Shown piece after piece: positions 39,573-51,460 of a stretch of 64,000 bases of DNA. The notes beneath the pieces are model-generated. The model was not told the origin of the DNA, ran no database searches, and saw only the letters and a program-made list of their open reading frames with translations. Each line of letters begins with the position of its first letter. Positions within the stretch are counted from its first letter, which is position 1. This stretch comes from Macrosoma leucophasiata (lineage: Eukaryota > Arthropoda > Insecta > Lepidoptera > Hedylidae). The translations under genes were made by a program, and so were the position numbers. The DNA lies in contig JAWQUS010000030.1 of NCBI GenBank assembly GCA_036365455.1, positions 19,364,001-19,428,000 of the forward strand, written 5' to 3'.

Positions 39573-39990
39573 TATAAAATAACAGATTTACATACACTGC
39601 GATATAAGAAGCCACTAGTAGTCTATTCTCCGTTATCTATTCATCACTACGATAAAACGTGCTAAAATTTAATTCAAAAGAAATTAAATGAAGTAATTAG
39701 AGCAAAGGACTGATTAATGTGTACCAGTGGAATGACTCCTGTCAATAAAGCTTTACTTCCACGCCCGCGGTGCAGCATAACTTTAGAAAGCTCCTGCGAT
39801 AGTTTAGAAGCCCATTATTAGTTCCGTCGACTGATTCCCAAGTTGATGTCAGCTTCGTATAATAATTATGGTCGCTCGAAGTTGATGCGCTGGAAAACGA
39901 TTGACAGCCAATTATTGTTTTAAATTTTATTGTTTTATACCGTAACTATTTCGATTTATTGATATTCTTTAAAATACAATTTAAAGTATT

Positions 39991-40302
39991 GTAAATATGA
40001 AAAAAGGCATGCTCCGATGGTTCGGGCATATAGAAAGAATGTCGAATGAGCGAATGACTAAACAGATATACAATGCGAATGTGGATGGTTGCAGAGGCCC
40101 AGGACGACCAAGGCTGACCTACCATGACCAAATAGGTCGAGTTCTGTCTGATGGTGGGGTCAAAAGTCTTAGGAATCGGCGTGCATGTATGAAGAGAATG
40201 ATGAAGGTAGACGAGGCACGAGAGGTTTGTCAGAACCGGGATGTCTGGCGCTCTACACTCTCTGCCTACCCCGTTAGGGACCTGGCGTGAAGATACATAC
40301 AT
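39991..40302 (+). pseudogene. RTE-b LINE, 5'-truncated, with 15-bp target duplication
   Basis: A perfect direct repeat ACAATTTAAAGTATT (39976-39990, 40303-40317) flanks the insertion. It encodes only the C-terminus of the RTE-b protein: MKKGMLRWFGHIERMSNERM, VDGCRGPGRPRLTYHDQIGR, RRACMKRMMKVDEAREVCQ and STLSAYPVRDLA. The tail reads GGCGTGAAGATACATACATA. The frame is intact, so the insertion is recent, but it lacks the catalytic domain. Confidence 0.93.
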
Positions 40303-40317
40303 ACAATTTAAAGTATT

Positions 40318-41030
40318 ATTTTTGTCGCGCATTTTGTTAAAGTGAATTTGTGAAGCATGATAAGTTATGAAAGAGTGATACTACATTATTTTTTAACAAA
40401 AATAAATCGATTGCGTTAACGAAAATTTCATTTCATTACAATAAAAGCAAAAGCTTTTTGACGATGCTCACGCAAATGACTGTGCCGTAGAGAAAAAAAC
40501 TCCCTAGTTTCCTGTCAGTTCCCTGACAAAAAAATAATCCTTAAATCACTTTGGTATCAATGGCATTAAAAACGTATTTTACATTCATGTTAAAATAGAA
40601 AAAGAATATTAATAAGGCGTTGAATTCTCAGCAATTCTTTTTCTCTGTATTTTATCGTAGATTTATGCCGGTAAAGAAAAATATGTCCAAGTTGTCTTCA
40701 AGTCACGCCTTGGCCGTTAGGTCGTACATCGAAGGTGAATGAGCCTCCGCCACCGTCTAGACTTGTGGCGCCCAACATACGCCATTAAGACAATCAAATA
40801 TTGATATTCTTGAAAAATTCCTCAAGACATTTACTTGGTTATTTTTTTAAGTCGACATATCCATACTAATGAGAATGCGAAAGTATTTTTAATTTTAATT
40901 TTTGCAACCATTTATTAATTTGAATCCCTAAACTGACTTGGATAAAATATATCGTAGAGGACATATAGATGTTTATTCGGAGATATTGCGTATGTACGAT
41001 ATTTTGTCAAAGTTTTTTTATGTCATGAAG
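40318..41030. other. No feature recognised
   Basis: AT-rich. A short GC-richer patch at 40700-40790 (GTCTTCAAGTCACGCCTTGG) matches nothing I can name. Confidence 0.5.
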
Positions 41031-41039
41031 TGGTAAACA

Positions 41040-41305
41040 AATCTTGGATCTGCTTTTAGCTACGATGGTACAGCTGACATAGAAAAAAGGGTGCTTGCTG
41101 GGAATACCGTGAATACAGCATTGGGTAATCTACTAGAATACAAACATTTAAGCCAGCGGGTCGATTAGTCATACATATTGCTGTACTTACTCCAACGCTC
41201 TTGGAAGCGAGAGCTGGGTATGTACGAAAGAGCATGAAATATATCGCTTACCCATCGCGTTCGTAATGACGATGTAAGAAAGACTGTTTGTGCGAATGAG
41301 AGTAT
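41040..41305 (+). pseudogene. RTE-b LINE, decayed internal fragment
   Basis: TACGATGGTACAGCTGACAT, GGGTGCTTGCTGGGAATACC and TTAAGCCAGCGGGTCG correspond to the RTE-b segment encoding YTTDIERRVLAGN...HLSQRAR, now broken by stops and deletions. Confidence 0.75.
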
Positions 41306-41597
41306 CGGTTTTTTTATGTAATGGAAGTGGCGAACAAGCATGCAGCTCACATCGATGTTAAGTGATGACTGCAGCCTATAGACACTCACACAAAGACCAA
41401 GGTCAAAATGCAGATGCGTTACCACTCCTGAGGCTTAAAGTGTTATATCTCTGTGCCGGAAATTAAAGGGCCGTACATTACCACCTGACCGGAACACGAT
41501 AGTGCTGAACACTACCATTTAGCGGCAAGTAAATTAGGTAATGCGGTGGTGCCTACGCCCGCGAGCTCCGTCACTGGAGCTCGACCACCAGTAATAT
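41306..41597 (-). mobile_element. Repeat A, full length
   Basis: It runs from TTTTTTTATGTAATGGAAGT to GGAGCTCGACCACCAGTAA, with all landmarks. Confidence 0.92.
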
Positions 41598-42014
41598 TAA
41601 ATTAGTACTTGGTGTTAAGATACACCCACGATTCATATATTACGGAATTACATTTTATGGAAAGCATGAAATAAAATATCTATCTATTGTAACAGAAATA
41701 AGTAAACGCCCACAAATATTATTTTGGTAGGCCTTTCAAATTATTATATCTGCCTGCGGCTAAAATAGGATCTAGTCTTGAAAGGGCACAAATATTATAT
41801 TTAGCTCTGTCAAATATCGAAACTCAATATACAGGCTGCCCCGAAATAATCGGCCATGAAAGGAAAATTTTTCCTACAACCTTAGAGAATATTTTTTATT
41901 CGAACGAACATTTCTTAGAAAACACTTTCGTTCGTCTTTACCTTGTATTAAGTATTTTTTTACGGTGGTAGTTTCTATTATTATATAAACGACGCTTTTC
42001 GGGCACATTATGTA

Positions 42015-42420
42015 GCATTATTTAGTATGTTCACGAGCTACACTCATTGAAATAAAACTGGTTTTCGGATTTATCTCGCGTATATTAAACTAAAATGATT
42101 ATTTAAAATCAACCCGACGTTTCAAACTCAAACTCAAAAATTTATTAAATCACTTGGAAATAATAGTATTAGCTTGTGATAGGTCAAATTACAAAATATA
42201 AATTTAAACCGAATTACAACTGATACGCTGGTTAATTTGTCAAAGTAAACAAAAATAAAATAAATTATGAATTAAGAACATATGAAAATAAATTATGGTC
42301 CAAAAATACTTAATAATAAAAATAGCTATCAACAGAATGTTCCATACGTTTCGGTTCCATATGTTTCAGTTGCTTTTCAGCTTCCGTGGTCTTGAGCAGA
42401 CTGCATAGTATTATTTATTC
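42015..42420 (+). repeat. Foldback family I arm, interrupted by a LINE tail
   Basis: CGAGCTACACTCATTGAAAT, TTTTCGGATTTATCTCGCGT and CAGCTTCCGTGGTCTTGAGC match the foldback at 54366-54820. A (AAACTC)n-tailed LINE 3' end (42122-42335, minus) interrupts it. Confidence 0.65.
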
Positions 42421-42424
42421 GGTG

Positions 42425-43123
42425 TAACTGTTATTCACTCGTAAAATAAATTTTTATATTATAGAAGACAAACTCTCACACAAAGCAAGATAAAAAAGTG
42501 TCATTCTCACCACGGCCTCGTTGCTGTGAGCTTGTGTGCTAAATCGTGAAACAACTCTTACTAAAAAAATCTCAAAACTTTTAAACATAATATATAACTC
42601 GACGTGAGACGAATGAGGTCTGATGTTAACATTGGACCGATGTTAACATCAGACCTTATGCGGCTCATTAATTTAACATAAATATGTTTATTTTTTTAAC
42701 ATAAATATGTAAGTTTTGAAGTAATTCAAGGAAATTGATGAAAATTTACTATTTTTTAATGGCAACCCAATGGTAAAGTAGACAAGAATAATAGTACCGC
42801 CGGCTTTTTTTTCGGATATTTCACGTGAACGGAACAAATAGCTCTAACCAGGGGAAACCGGAGCAAACAGCTCCTCTTTTATAATTCGCTCGTATAATGT
42901 TAATCCGCAACCACAGCATAAGAAGCTCCAAATAAGATTTATCACAAAACGGAAAAATATGAAACTGACATTTGTAGCACAAGCATGAATCATGGCAACA
43001 AATCCATCTATAGATTTGGCAGGCAGTGACTACCACTCTAATTTATTACTCACACGAACAGGATGTTCACAAAACAATCTAAGGACCTCAATCGACATAA
43101 ATAGTGGAATTATGAAAGTTGTA
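42425..43123. other. No gene; one small inverted repeat
   Basis: TCTGATGTTAACATTGGACC and ATGTTAACATCAGA around 42622-42652 form a short inverted repeat. Nothing else is recognised. Confidence 0.5.
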
Positions 43124-43353
43124 ATGTTTTTTTTTTACGTAATGAAAGTGACAAGCAAGCCTGCAGTTCACATTGATGTTAAGTCATGACTGAATACCTA
43201 TAGACACCCACACAACGACCAAAAGTCTAAATGTAGATGCGTTACCACTTCTGAGGCCTAAGGTGTTATGCCTCTGTGCCGGAAATTACCACCTGACCGG
43301 AACATTATAGTGCTGAACACTACCATTAGCGGCAAGTATATAACAATAATTAT
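43124..43353 (-). mobile_element. Repeat A, truncated at the palindrome edge
   Basis: Repeat A runs from ACGTAATGAAAGTGACAAGC to CCATTAGCGGCAAGTATAT and stops where the inverted duplication begins. Confidence 0.8.
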
Positions 43354-43402
43354 AGACAATAATTATATGCAATATTAAATATAACGCAGTATTCACTTAA
43401 CA

Positions 43403-43715
43403 TCGTAACTTCGTAACTTCACGCCTGTAGGGAAGGGGTAGGCAGAGTAAATGCATGCATTCAACCATACATGCAAACACCCACGATTCGCCCGTTACGT
43501 TTAGGCCCATGTAACAGGTGGCGAGCCTGTTGACATCTCCGGGCACATTACCAAACTTCGAGGTACAGGGATATTTCCTGAAAATGGAAAATCCCAATAG
43601 AACCAGAGATAAACGACTTTACACCATTATCTCTGATAACCCCTTACCCAGGAATCGAACCCAGGACCTCAGCGTAGTGGTAGTGGCCTGCTACCACTAG
43701 GCTACCGAAGTAAGT
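43403..43715 (-). mobile_element. SINE B in the left arm
   Basis: The plus strand runs TAACTTCACGCCTGTAGGGA to CTACCACTAGGCTACCGAAG. It lacks the usual CCCCTTCGGGG loop (CCCCTTCCC instead), and the mirrored copy shares that change. Confidence 0.9.
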
Positions 43716-44319
43716 CACTTAACATCCATGTAAAATACATGCTTGTTTGCCACTTCATTACATTAAAAACGTGTATTTTTTCTATTAACTCTCATGTCTC
43801 GAGCAGTTTGTATTTTTTTATTGTTTTATTGCAGTATAGTATTGGTTTATCTGTAAGGGTCTGTAATTTAGCGTTTAAATAAATAAATAAATATTTCAGT
43901 GAATGTAGCTCGGAAAACCTACGAACACACAATATTAGTATCGACATATCTTCGTTATGGGGGCATTGACCGTGAAGGTTATACACATTCAGCCACGACC
44001 AATCTAGGTAGTAGGTAGTGACGAGAGTCACGTGCCGAAGGTGATGGGGTGTGATCATTGCTCCCTCGGGACTCATCTCGGATATCGTCGGAGCGTGTAA
44101 AACATAACGTATCTTTTTTAAAAAAGGAGCTTAGTGTAAATCGGACTCGCGTTAACAGACTTCCCTATAATAATACAAATTACATAAAAATATTACAGGA
44201 AATCTTCATAAAATATTATAAAAGTTTTTTTTGTACAATTTAGGCAACAATTTTAAAGATTTTTGGACGTTTCCAAAATATTTGGGTCACAAGTTTCGGA
44301 GACGTAGGGGAGGTAATGG

Positions 44320-44548
44320 CTTTTTTATATGCTTGTATTTTAATAATACCGCTTATGTAATGCTCTCTATACAGATAGTGATTAACTGGTAGGGAACGTG
44401 CCTTCGCGTTAAATTCGCCATTTCTGACAATATTGTATTTGTACTTCCGTGTTTCGGAGGGCACGTTAAGCCGTCGGTCCCGGTTGCTGTCGATGGATAG
44501 CAGTCGTTAAACCATAAGGCCTCCGACAAGGTTTAACGACTGCTAAAT
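44320..44548. repeat. Palindrome spacer with a rearranged SINE E fragment
   Basis: GGCACGTTAAGCCGTCGGTC then AGCAGTCGTTAAACC comes from SINE E. It is followed directly by the inverse piece GGTTTAACGACTGCT, giving a 15-bp stem (44500-44544). The spacer thus has its own hairpin at the turn of the large one. Confidence 0.8.
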
Positions 44549-45154
44549 CCATTCCCTCCCCTACGTCTCCGAAACTTGTAACCCAAATATTTTGGAAACG
44601 TCCAAAAATCTTTAAAATTGTTGCCTAAATTGTACAAAAACAACTTTTATAATATTTTATGAAGATTTCCTGTAATATTTTTATGTAATTTGTATTATTA
44701 TAGGGAAGTCTGTTAACGCGAGTCCGATTTACACTAAGCTCCTTTGTTAAAAAAGATAAGTTATGTTTTACACGCACCGACGATATCCGAGATGAGTCCC
44801 GAGGGAGCAATGATCACACCCCATCACCTTCGGCACGTGACTCTCGTCACTACCTACTACCTAGATTGGTCGTGGCTGAATGTGTATAACCTTCACGGTC
44901 AATGCCCCCATAACGAAGATATGTCGATACTAATATTGTGTGTTCTTAGGTTTTTCCGAGCTACACTCACTGAAATATTTATTTATTTATTTAAACGCTA
45001 AATTACAGACCTTTACAGATAAACCAATACTGTACTGCAATAAAACAATAAAAAATACAAACTGCTCGAGACATAAGAGTTAATAGAAAAAATACACGTT
45101 TTTAATGTAATGAAGTGGCAAACAAGCATGTATTTTACATGGATGTTAAGTGAC

Positions 45155-45465
45155 TAACTTCGGTAGCCTAGTGGTAGCAGGCCACTACCACTACGCTGAG
45201 GTCCTGGGTTCGATTCCTGGGTAAGGGGTTATCAGAGATAATGGTGTAAAGTCGTTTATCTCTGGTTCTATTGGGATTTTTCCATTTTCAGGAAATATCC
45301 CTGTACCTCGAAGTTTGGTAATGTGCCCGGAGATGTCAACAGGCTCGCCACCTGTTACATGGGCCTAAACGTAACCGGCGAATCGTGGGTGTTTGCATGT
45401 ATGCTTGAATGCATGCATTTTCCTCTGCCTACCCCTTCCCTACAGGCGTGAAGTTACGATGTTAA
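45155..45465 (+). mobile_element. SINE B in the right arm
   Basis: Mirror image of the left-arm SINE, including its diagnostic CCCCTTCCCTACAGGCG 3' end. Confidence 0.9.
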
Positions 45466-45685
45466 GTGAATACTGCGTTATATTTAATATTGCATATAAT
45501 TATTGTCTCTCGTCAGCACGGGGTCCAATATAAACCTCGGACGTTTGTTAAATGGAAATGTTCCACATGCTCTTGCAAAAAAGTGTATAAAGGACTTGCA
45601 CAGGTTACGAGCTGTTATCCATTCCACACCTCTAGCGCCCCACTCTGACCAGAATTTGCAGCTTCGTACAATTGTACCTTAACAT

Positions 45686-45872
45686 TTTGAACTGGTGGGA
45701 GAGCTCCAGTGACGGCGTAGGCACCACCGCATTACCTAATATACTTGCCGCTAATGGTAGTGTTCAGCACTATAGTGTTCCGGTCAGGTGGTAATTTCTT
45801 AAGGCTTAAGTAATGACTTAACATCAATGTGAGCTGCAAGTTCGTTTGCCACCTTCCTTACATAAAAAAAAT
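45686..45872 (+). mobile_element. Repeat A, internally deleted
   Basis: It starts AACTGGTGGGAGAGCTCCAG. After GTCAGGTGGTAAT it skips to TTCTTAAGGCTTAAG and ends CCACCTTCCTTACATAAAAA. Confidence 0.85.
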
Positions 45873-46582
45873 CCTGTTGCTTTTAGTACCCATTTTTAAT
45901 TAAAAAATGTTTGGTTAACGCTTTACGTGATCAGAAGACTGGTCTATTCCTTGCGAAATGAGGCTGCCAGTCTTCTGGGGACATTCCCACAGAAAGAAAG
46001 CGGTGTAGAGTTCTACGATGCATATATAAATGTAAATCTATAGATTTTATGTAGATGTCCATAAGCTGCCGTAGTTACAATCCATGACAACTGCATGCTT
46101 ATTAGCCTTCATGAAAAACATAGTCTCCGCACCACCACGACAAAATATAGAACTAAAATCAGTTTTTCCAACTAGAAAACATGACGTTGTGTCGCAACTA
46201 TTTTTAAATATTAACTTACCTATTCCGCCGAGTTCTTGTGACCTTTCGTCCTACACCTGACTTAATTTGTAACGCAAGTATCGAGCGCCCACTGACGTAC
46301 TTATTCCACAAATTAAATTAATGTCTGACATATTTTTGGTTATATTGTATTTCATTACATTGGAATATAACGGTCATTGGAATATTGGAATAATATTCAT
46401 TTCAGAACATAAATTGGGTGCTTTTTCTGAGTCTACAAGTATTTTGTTTCACTGTCTATGAATATCTGATTTTGTCCTAGTCGTATTGTAAAATGTTATA
46501 AAATTTCTTTTTGGTAATAAAAGTATTATAGAAAATGAAATTTAGTGGAGTTGACTTGAATATCATAATACAATTATTTAAT
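45873..46582. other. No feature recognised
   Basis: AT-rich. A short inverted repeat CAGAAGACTGG / CTGCCAGTCTTCTGG lies near 45931-45980. No coding frame or known repeat was found. Confidence 0.5.
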
Positions 46583-46783
46583 ACGCTTACACTCACAGCC
46601 CCACACTAGGTATAAACCTGTGTCGTGGCTGCCGTTGTACACATACAACACATACACAAACACCCAGACTCGAAACAAATATCTGTAGCCCATACAAATA
46701 TTTGTCCCCGTTCGGGGATCGAACCCGCGACCCTTCGAATCAAACGGTCATCTCACACCGCTGGACTAACCGGGTCGTCGATA
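46583..46783 (-). mobile_element. SINE C, full length
   Basis: This is the best-preserved copy. On the minus strand the head is CGACGACCCGGTTAGTCCAG, the B box GGTTCGATCCCCG and the 3' end GGGGCTGTGAGTGTAAGCGT. Confidence 0.92.
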
Positions 46784-46827
46784 ATTATAATATATTTAAT
46801 CAAAAGTAGCAAGGATACTTAATTTAT

Positions 46828-47255
46828 CTACCGCTAAATGTTAGTGTTCAATACTACTGTGTTCTGGTTAGATGGGAATGTATGGCTCTTATATCTTACT
46901 GGTGGTAGAGCTCCAGTGACTACACCGCATTACCTAATATACTTGCCGCTAAATGGTAGTGTTCAGCACTATCGTGTTCCGGTCAGGTGGTAATGTACGG
47001 CCCTGTAATTTCCGGCATAGAGGCATAACACCTTAGGCCTCAGGAGTGGTAATGCATCTGCATTTTGACCTTGGTCTTTTTGTGGGTGACTATAGGCTGC
47101 AGTCATCACTTAACATCAATGTGAACTGCATGCTTGTTTGCCACTTCCATAACATAAAAAAAAAACACTATCATGTACGGCCCTGTAATTTCCACAGCCC
47201 TTCAATTGCCACAGAGGTATAAGAACTTAGATCTCCGAAGTGGCAAAACAGGTAA
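46828..47255 (+). mobile_element. Young repeat A (46894-47165) nested in an older repeat A
   Basis: The older copy reads CGCTAAATGTTAGTGTTCAA to GGGAATGTATGGCTC and resumes after the insert at CATGTACGGCCCTGTAATTT (47173). The insert is full length, with a long A-run. Confidence 0.85.
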
Positions 47256-47571
47256 AGTAAAGACAGAATCTGTATTCCATACAGGCGGTGCCTCAAGTTG
47301 TGTGACGTCAGAGCACATGAGTCGCCCAATCAATAATTTAATACAAGGTTCGCTTCCCCTAGCTATGTTAGGGATGCAAACGTTGTTAAGTTAAATATCG
47401 AAGTATGGATGATTTTCTTTCTCAATTTTTGAAATGTTTTACTAGTTATTCAGCTATTCCAAGCGGAGTCAAATTCACTAATCAAAGCATAAAATTCATG
47501 AATATATTCCCGCCGTTCTTAAGATACAAAATACAAATGGTGAATGAAAATTATATGAATTCGGTTTTAGG

Positions 47572-47777
47572 TCTATACTAATATTATAGAGCTGAAGTTA
47601 GTTTGTTAATTTGCTTCAACGCGCCAATCTCAAGAACTTTTGGTCCGATTTGAAATATTATTTCAGTGTTAGATAGCCCATTTATTGAGGAAAGCTTTAG
47701 GCTATATAACATCACGCTAAGATCAATAGGAGAAGATAGGCAACATTGCACCGCGCGAAGCCGGGGCGGGCCGCTAG
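47572..47777 (+). mobile_element. Helitron, full-length non-autonomous copy
   Basis: It starts TCTATACTAATATTATAGAG and ends GCGCGAAGCCGGGGCGGGCC then GCTAG. No terminal inverted repeats, as expected of Helitrons. Confidence 0.85.
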
Positions 47778-47837
47778 TGTAAGTTAGAAACGTTGTTATA
47801 TCGCTTTGATTAACAAAAAGCAGACTGACAGCAGCAA

Positions 47838-47870
47838 GGGATTTGGCGTGAAAATACATACATAAAATAC
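47838..47870 (+). mobile_element. RTE-b tail remnant
   Basis: GGGATTTGGCGTGAAAATAC and ATACATAAAA match the 3' end of RTE-b. Confidence 0.5.
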
Positions 47871-47879
47871 ATAATTGTA

Positions 47880-48399
47880 TTATTATACAACACAATGTAT
47901 ATGATTAGAATAGGTTCAGTATTCAACAATAAATAATGCACATCGACCTCAGGAAGGAGACTTCGGCTTATTTCGGGTCTGTAGAGCGTTATCTTTTTCG
48001 CACCTTACCAATATAACGTTTGTCCACCATTTTGATCAAGATTTGGACCAATACCGGACTATCAGTGCTTACGTAGACAGTGTGCAGCAGAGATAAAGAG
48101 TAAAAATTAGCCGATTGTCACTTTCATAGGCTCGAGGTGCAATATTTCTTGATGAGCACTGTACTCGATATTTTTCTTTCAAAACATCGATGAATTATTT
48201 GCATCCCTAACTGTGGTCCGGCGAAATATAGGGGCATCTTTGCACTAAGTGCCCGGACTTTCGACTGAGGGAAATGAAAGGATTTGCAAACTAATGTTTG
48301 AATATGCAAATGTGAATTACAATTGGTATGGCTAGACGTAATTGATATGAGTCGTCAAAGTTTGAGTTTTGATTAATTTTAGTAGAAATGGATTAATTT
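47880..48399. other. No feature recognised
   Basis: No known repeat or plausible gene is seen. Confidence 0.45.
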
Positions 48400-48872
48400 A
48401 ATCTACTCCTCTTATCACTTCAGCCGATTGAATCTCTCCTTTGTCTTTTTCTATCCTGCACATTTGATAATGCAACTGACAAAGACAAAGCATTCTATAG
48501 CTAAAATGTATCTAATATACGTAACTTCGCGCCTGTAATTCCCGAAGGGGTAAGCAGAGGTAAATGCATGCATTTAATCATACATGCAAACACCCACGAT
48601 TCGCCGGTTACGTTTTGGCCCATGTAACAGGTGGCGAGCCTGTTGACATCTCCGGGCACATTACCAAACTTCGAGGTACTGGGAAATTTCCAGAAAATGG
48701 AAAAATCCCAATAGAACCAGCAAAGGACTTTACACCATTATCTCAGATAACCCTTTACCCGGTAATCGAACCCAGGACCTCAGCGTAGTAGTAGTGGCCT
48801 GCTACCACTAGGCTACCGAGGCAGTTAAATCATCAGGCAGTTAAGTTATCTAATATATGTTTATGAATAAGG
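48400..48872. mobile_element. Harbinger-like MITE split by a SINE B
   Basis: MITE sequence (GACAAAGACAAAGCATTCTA then TAGCTAAAATGTATC) runs to 48520 and ends with ATATGTTTATGAATAAGGG at 48852-48872. The left terminal repeat is eroded. Confidence 0.8.
48522..48830 (-). mobile_element. SINE B inserted in the MITE
   Basis: The target duplication is TATCTAATATACGT (left, ~48508-48521) and TATCTAATATATGT (right, ~48847-48860), 13 of 14 identical. The SINE is full length with its tRNA head on the right. Confidence 0.88.
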
Positions 48873-48915
48873 GAGTCGGTCAGTATTTTGCGTCATTAGA
48901 GGAGAATAAAAAAAT

Positions 48916-49052
48916 ACGATCACACTCACAGCTCCACATTAGGTATTATATAAAACTGTGTCGTGGGTGCCGTTGTACACATACACAAACACCCAGACCC
49001 GAAACAATAATCTGTAGGCCATACAAATATTTGTTCCGGTGCGGGGATTGAA
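48916..49052 (-). mobile_element. SINE C, truncated
   Basis: CACACTCACAGCTCCACATT to ATTTGTTCCGGTGCGGGGAT. The tRNA head is cut off where repeat A begins. Confidence 0.8.
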
Positions 49053-49055
49053 ACA

Positions 49056-49166
49056 GTTTTACTGGTAGTAGAGCTCCAGTGACGGAGCTCGCGGGCGTAG
49101 GCACCACCGCATTACCTAATATACTTGCCGCTAAATGGTAGTGTTCAGCACTATCGTGTTCGTCTT
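49056..49166 (+). mobile_element. Repeat A, 5' fragment
   Basis: ACTGGTAGTAGAGCTCCAGT to CAGCACTATCGTGTTCG, then truncated. Confidence 0.85.
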
Positions 49167-49179
49167 CAAATAATAATAG

Positions 49180-49335
49180 TCGGAATATGCCATACTTGCC
49201 ACGCTTTGCAGGCGGATTGGCGATCGCAGTGTGGGTGGTTTTATCACGGACCCCTGCTCCTCATCTCTCGTTATTATATTTACTACCGCTCAATTGGAAT
49301 GATTTGAGCGTCATTTTTCGGTTTACTGACTGTTA
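49180..49335 (+). repeat. Repeat D fragment
   Basis: ATACTTGCCACGCTTTGCAG, GGCGGATTGGCGATCGCAGT and CTACCGCTCAATTGGAATG match 2806-2965. Confidence 0.6.
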
Positions 49336-49409
49336 CTAGCGTTATAATTCTCCTCCACTATAGGGCGATAGGGTAGTAGTGATCAAAAAGAGGAGGCAAA
49401 ATTTGACGC

Positions 49410-49495
49410 ATCGGTGTGAGACTTTGGGAGCTTAGTGGTAAAGTGGCTGGACTGGTTATCCTGAGGTCGCTGATTCGATTCCTGCTCGAAGCCGA
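49410..49495 (+). repeat. tRNA-like sequence
   Basis: GGGAGCTTAGTGGTAAAGTG (A box) and TGATTCGATTCCTGC (B box) have tRNA spacing, but the acceptor stem does not pair. It is a SINE head or a tRNA pseudogene rather than a working tRNA. Confidence 0.5.
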
Positions 49496-49619
49496 TTTTT
49501 TTTCCCATTTTGTCTTTAATTCGTACATATTGGATTATCATAATACTTTCTTTCTTTCTATGAGGCCTATCCGATTATTCACGCCATTATCAAAAATCAA
49601 TACCGACTTATGAATAAGT

Positions 49620-49800
49620 TTAGTTTTTATATTATTTCGCAATCGCAATGCTAGTGAAACATATATTTTTAAAGCAAAAATGGAATGAAAAATTTGATTT
49701 CAGGCGAGATTGAACTCGCGGCCACTGGTTTGTTAGTCCAGCTGCTCTTCCAATTGAGCTTCCGAAGTCCTGTCCGATTTATCAAATCTTTCCTTTACAT
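49620..49800 (-). mobile_element. tRNA-derived SINE G, second copy
   Basis: Matches 25800-25995 along its length, with a deletion in the anticodon region (GCCACTGGTTTGTTAGTCCA). Confidence 0.65.
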
Positions 49801-50572
49801 TTATTGTATAGCCTTATGATGGCGGTAGCGACATCTATTGCCAATAATGCTAGTTTGCTAGTTAGGCAACCGATATAATAAACTTTGCAGTTTATTAAGT
49901 ACCGATTAGTCAGTAATGCGACAAAAAAACAGATGACACAAGACAATCCAAACGACATGTCTTCAGTTTTCACCCCAAGATGTATGGCTTTATAAAAAAC
50001 GTTGTGGACATTGCGAAGGGGAGAAAGGCTCAGTTTCCACCCTCAGTAACAACATCCGACCGCAACACGAGTTCCCGCGGGTATGTTTAGACTCCCAAAT
50101 AAAAAGTAAACATTGCACAGAATCTGTTGGCTGCAGTGAAGAGCGATGGAATGACGTCATTGATATTTTATGCTGGTGGCCTACGCCCGCGTACCGGCTA
50201 CCCGGTAACCGATTCATGTGAAAAAGCTCTCAGAGGGCGATGAAGCCGTCACGTTCCGATTCAATCGAAGAAGTGGGGACATATAGTCAAAGTTAATGAT
50301 GATACGATGTAGCACTATACAGGACGTACCAGAAATCAATACCAAAAACAGGTGATAGGCCAAGTCATGACAGTTATCAGAAAAAGTTGAAAAAAATAAA
50401 ATAGTCATGTATTCTTAATATTATTAGGATTTTAATTAAAGACTGTAGTTTACAGAAGGGTTAGTCATGACTACAATACAGAGGGAGAAATTTCATGAAA
50501 GTAATATTTGTGGTCTTGGGGTTTGAAGGATCATCGCAGGATGTCGTTTTTTCCGATATATTTTAAAAATCC
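49801..50572. other. No feature recognised
   Basis: Mixed-composition sequence without a gene or repeat I can identify. Confidence 0.45.
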
Positions 50573-50575
50573 TAA

Positions 50576-50724
50576 CCCCCTTATTCATAAACGTACATTA
50601 AATACGTTTTCGCTATATTTTCGAATGCTTTGTTTTTGACAGATGCATCGTCAAATGTGCAGGATAGAAAAAAAAAGGAGCGATTAGCAACACTGTAGCT
50701 TAAATACGTTTTTGAATAAGGGGG
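50576..50724. mobile_element. Harbinger-like MITE, complete
   Basis: CCCCCTTATTCATAAACGTA to TACGTTTTTGAATAAGGGGG, with TAA on both sides (50573-50575, 50725-50727). Confidence 0.85.
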
Positions 50725-51246
50725 TAATAATATTAGAAATACATGACAAATATTTTATTTCTCATATTTTTTTGTCATGACTGGGCCCTATCACCCGTTT
50801 TCGGTTTATCGTTGATTTCTTTGACACCCTGTATAAGAAACTTGATGAAATAATTAGAAAATTAATTCAATTGCTACTTCACTCTGTATAAAAAGAATGC
50901 ATTGCACTTAAAATTATACTAATTGGATTGACTTTTACTTGTCTCAACGAAAAAACCTCTTTATTCGTGCACTCAGCAGTTTCCACCCTTTCAGTTTTCT
51001 GCTCGCGATTTCAGAATCGCGGTGATGTATTTTTAATTCGGGGAACGTTTTTATTTTGTGGGGTGACCGAACTTTTGTCTTATAAATATTGTACGTATTT
51101 TCCTCGTATAAAGTAAGATTTATTTTTGGAGTTTTACGTTCCTCGTGTTCCTAAATTTGGATTGTTTAAGACGTATTTACACATACTTTCCTCCTTCACA
51201 ATTTGATCTGAAAGTAATTTCTTTCTTTGCTACTAAACGTAAAAAA

Positions 51247-51460
51247 AACTTAACTTCATGCCTGTAATCCCCGAAGAGGTCCCCGAAGTCCCCTAAATGC
51301 ATGCATTCTAGAACTATGCAAACACCCACGATTCGCCGGTTAGTTTTGGCCCATGTAACGGGTGGCGAACCTGTTGCCATCTCCGGGCACATAACCAAAC
51401 TCCGAGGTACTGGGAAACTTCCAGAAAATGGAAAAACCCCATTAAAACCAGATTTCTTGT
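51247..51460 (-). mobile_element. SINE B, 5'-truncated
   Basis: AACTTCATGCCTGTAATCCC to CCAGAAAATGGAAAAACCCC. The tRNA head is missing. Confidence 0.8.

Larger units (their letters stand above)
43354..45508. repeat. 2.15-kb inverted duplication (arms ~0.96 kb)
   Basis: The left arm 43354-44319 and right arm 44549-45508 are reverse complements with only scattered differences (for example CTCATGTCTC against CTTATGTCTC). The spacer is ~230 bp. Both arms carry a SINE B and the same flanking sequence, so the duplication came after the SINE inserted. No target duplication or transposase was found. Mirror-image open frames occur in both arms and are not credible genes. Confidence 0.92.

Noticed and set aside
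43792..45001. Paired open frames of 61-94 codons on opposite strands
   Set aside because: They are mirror images created by the inverted duplication and encode no recognisable domain.
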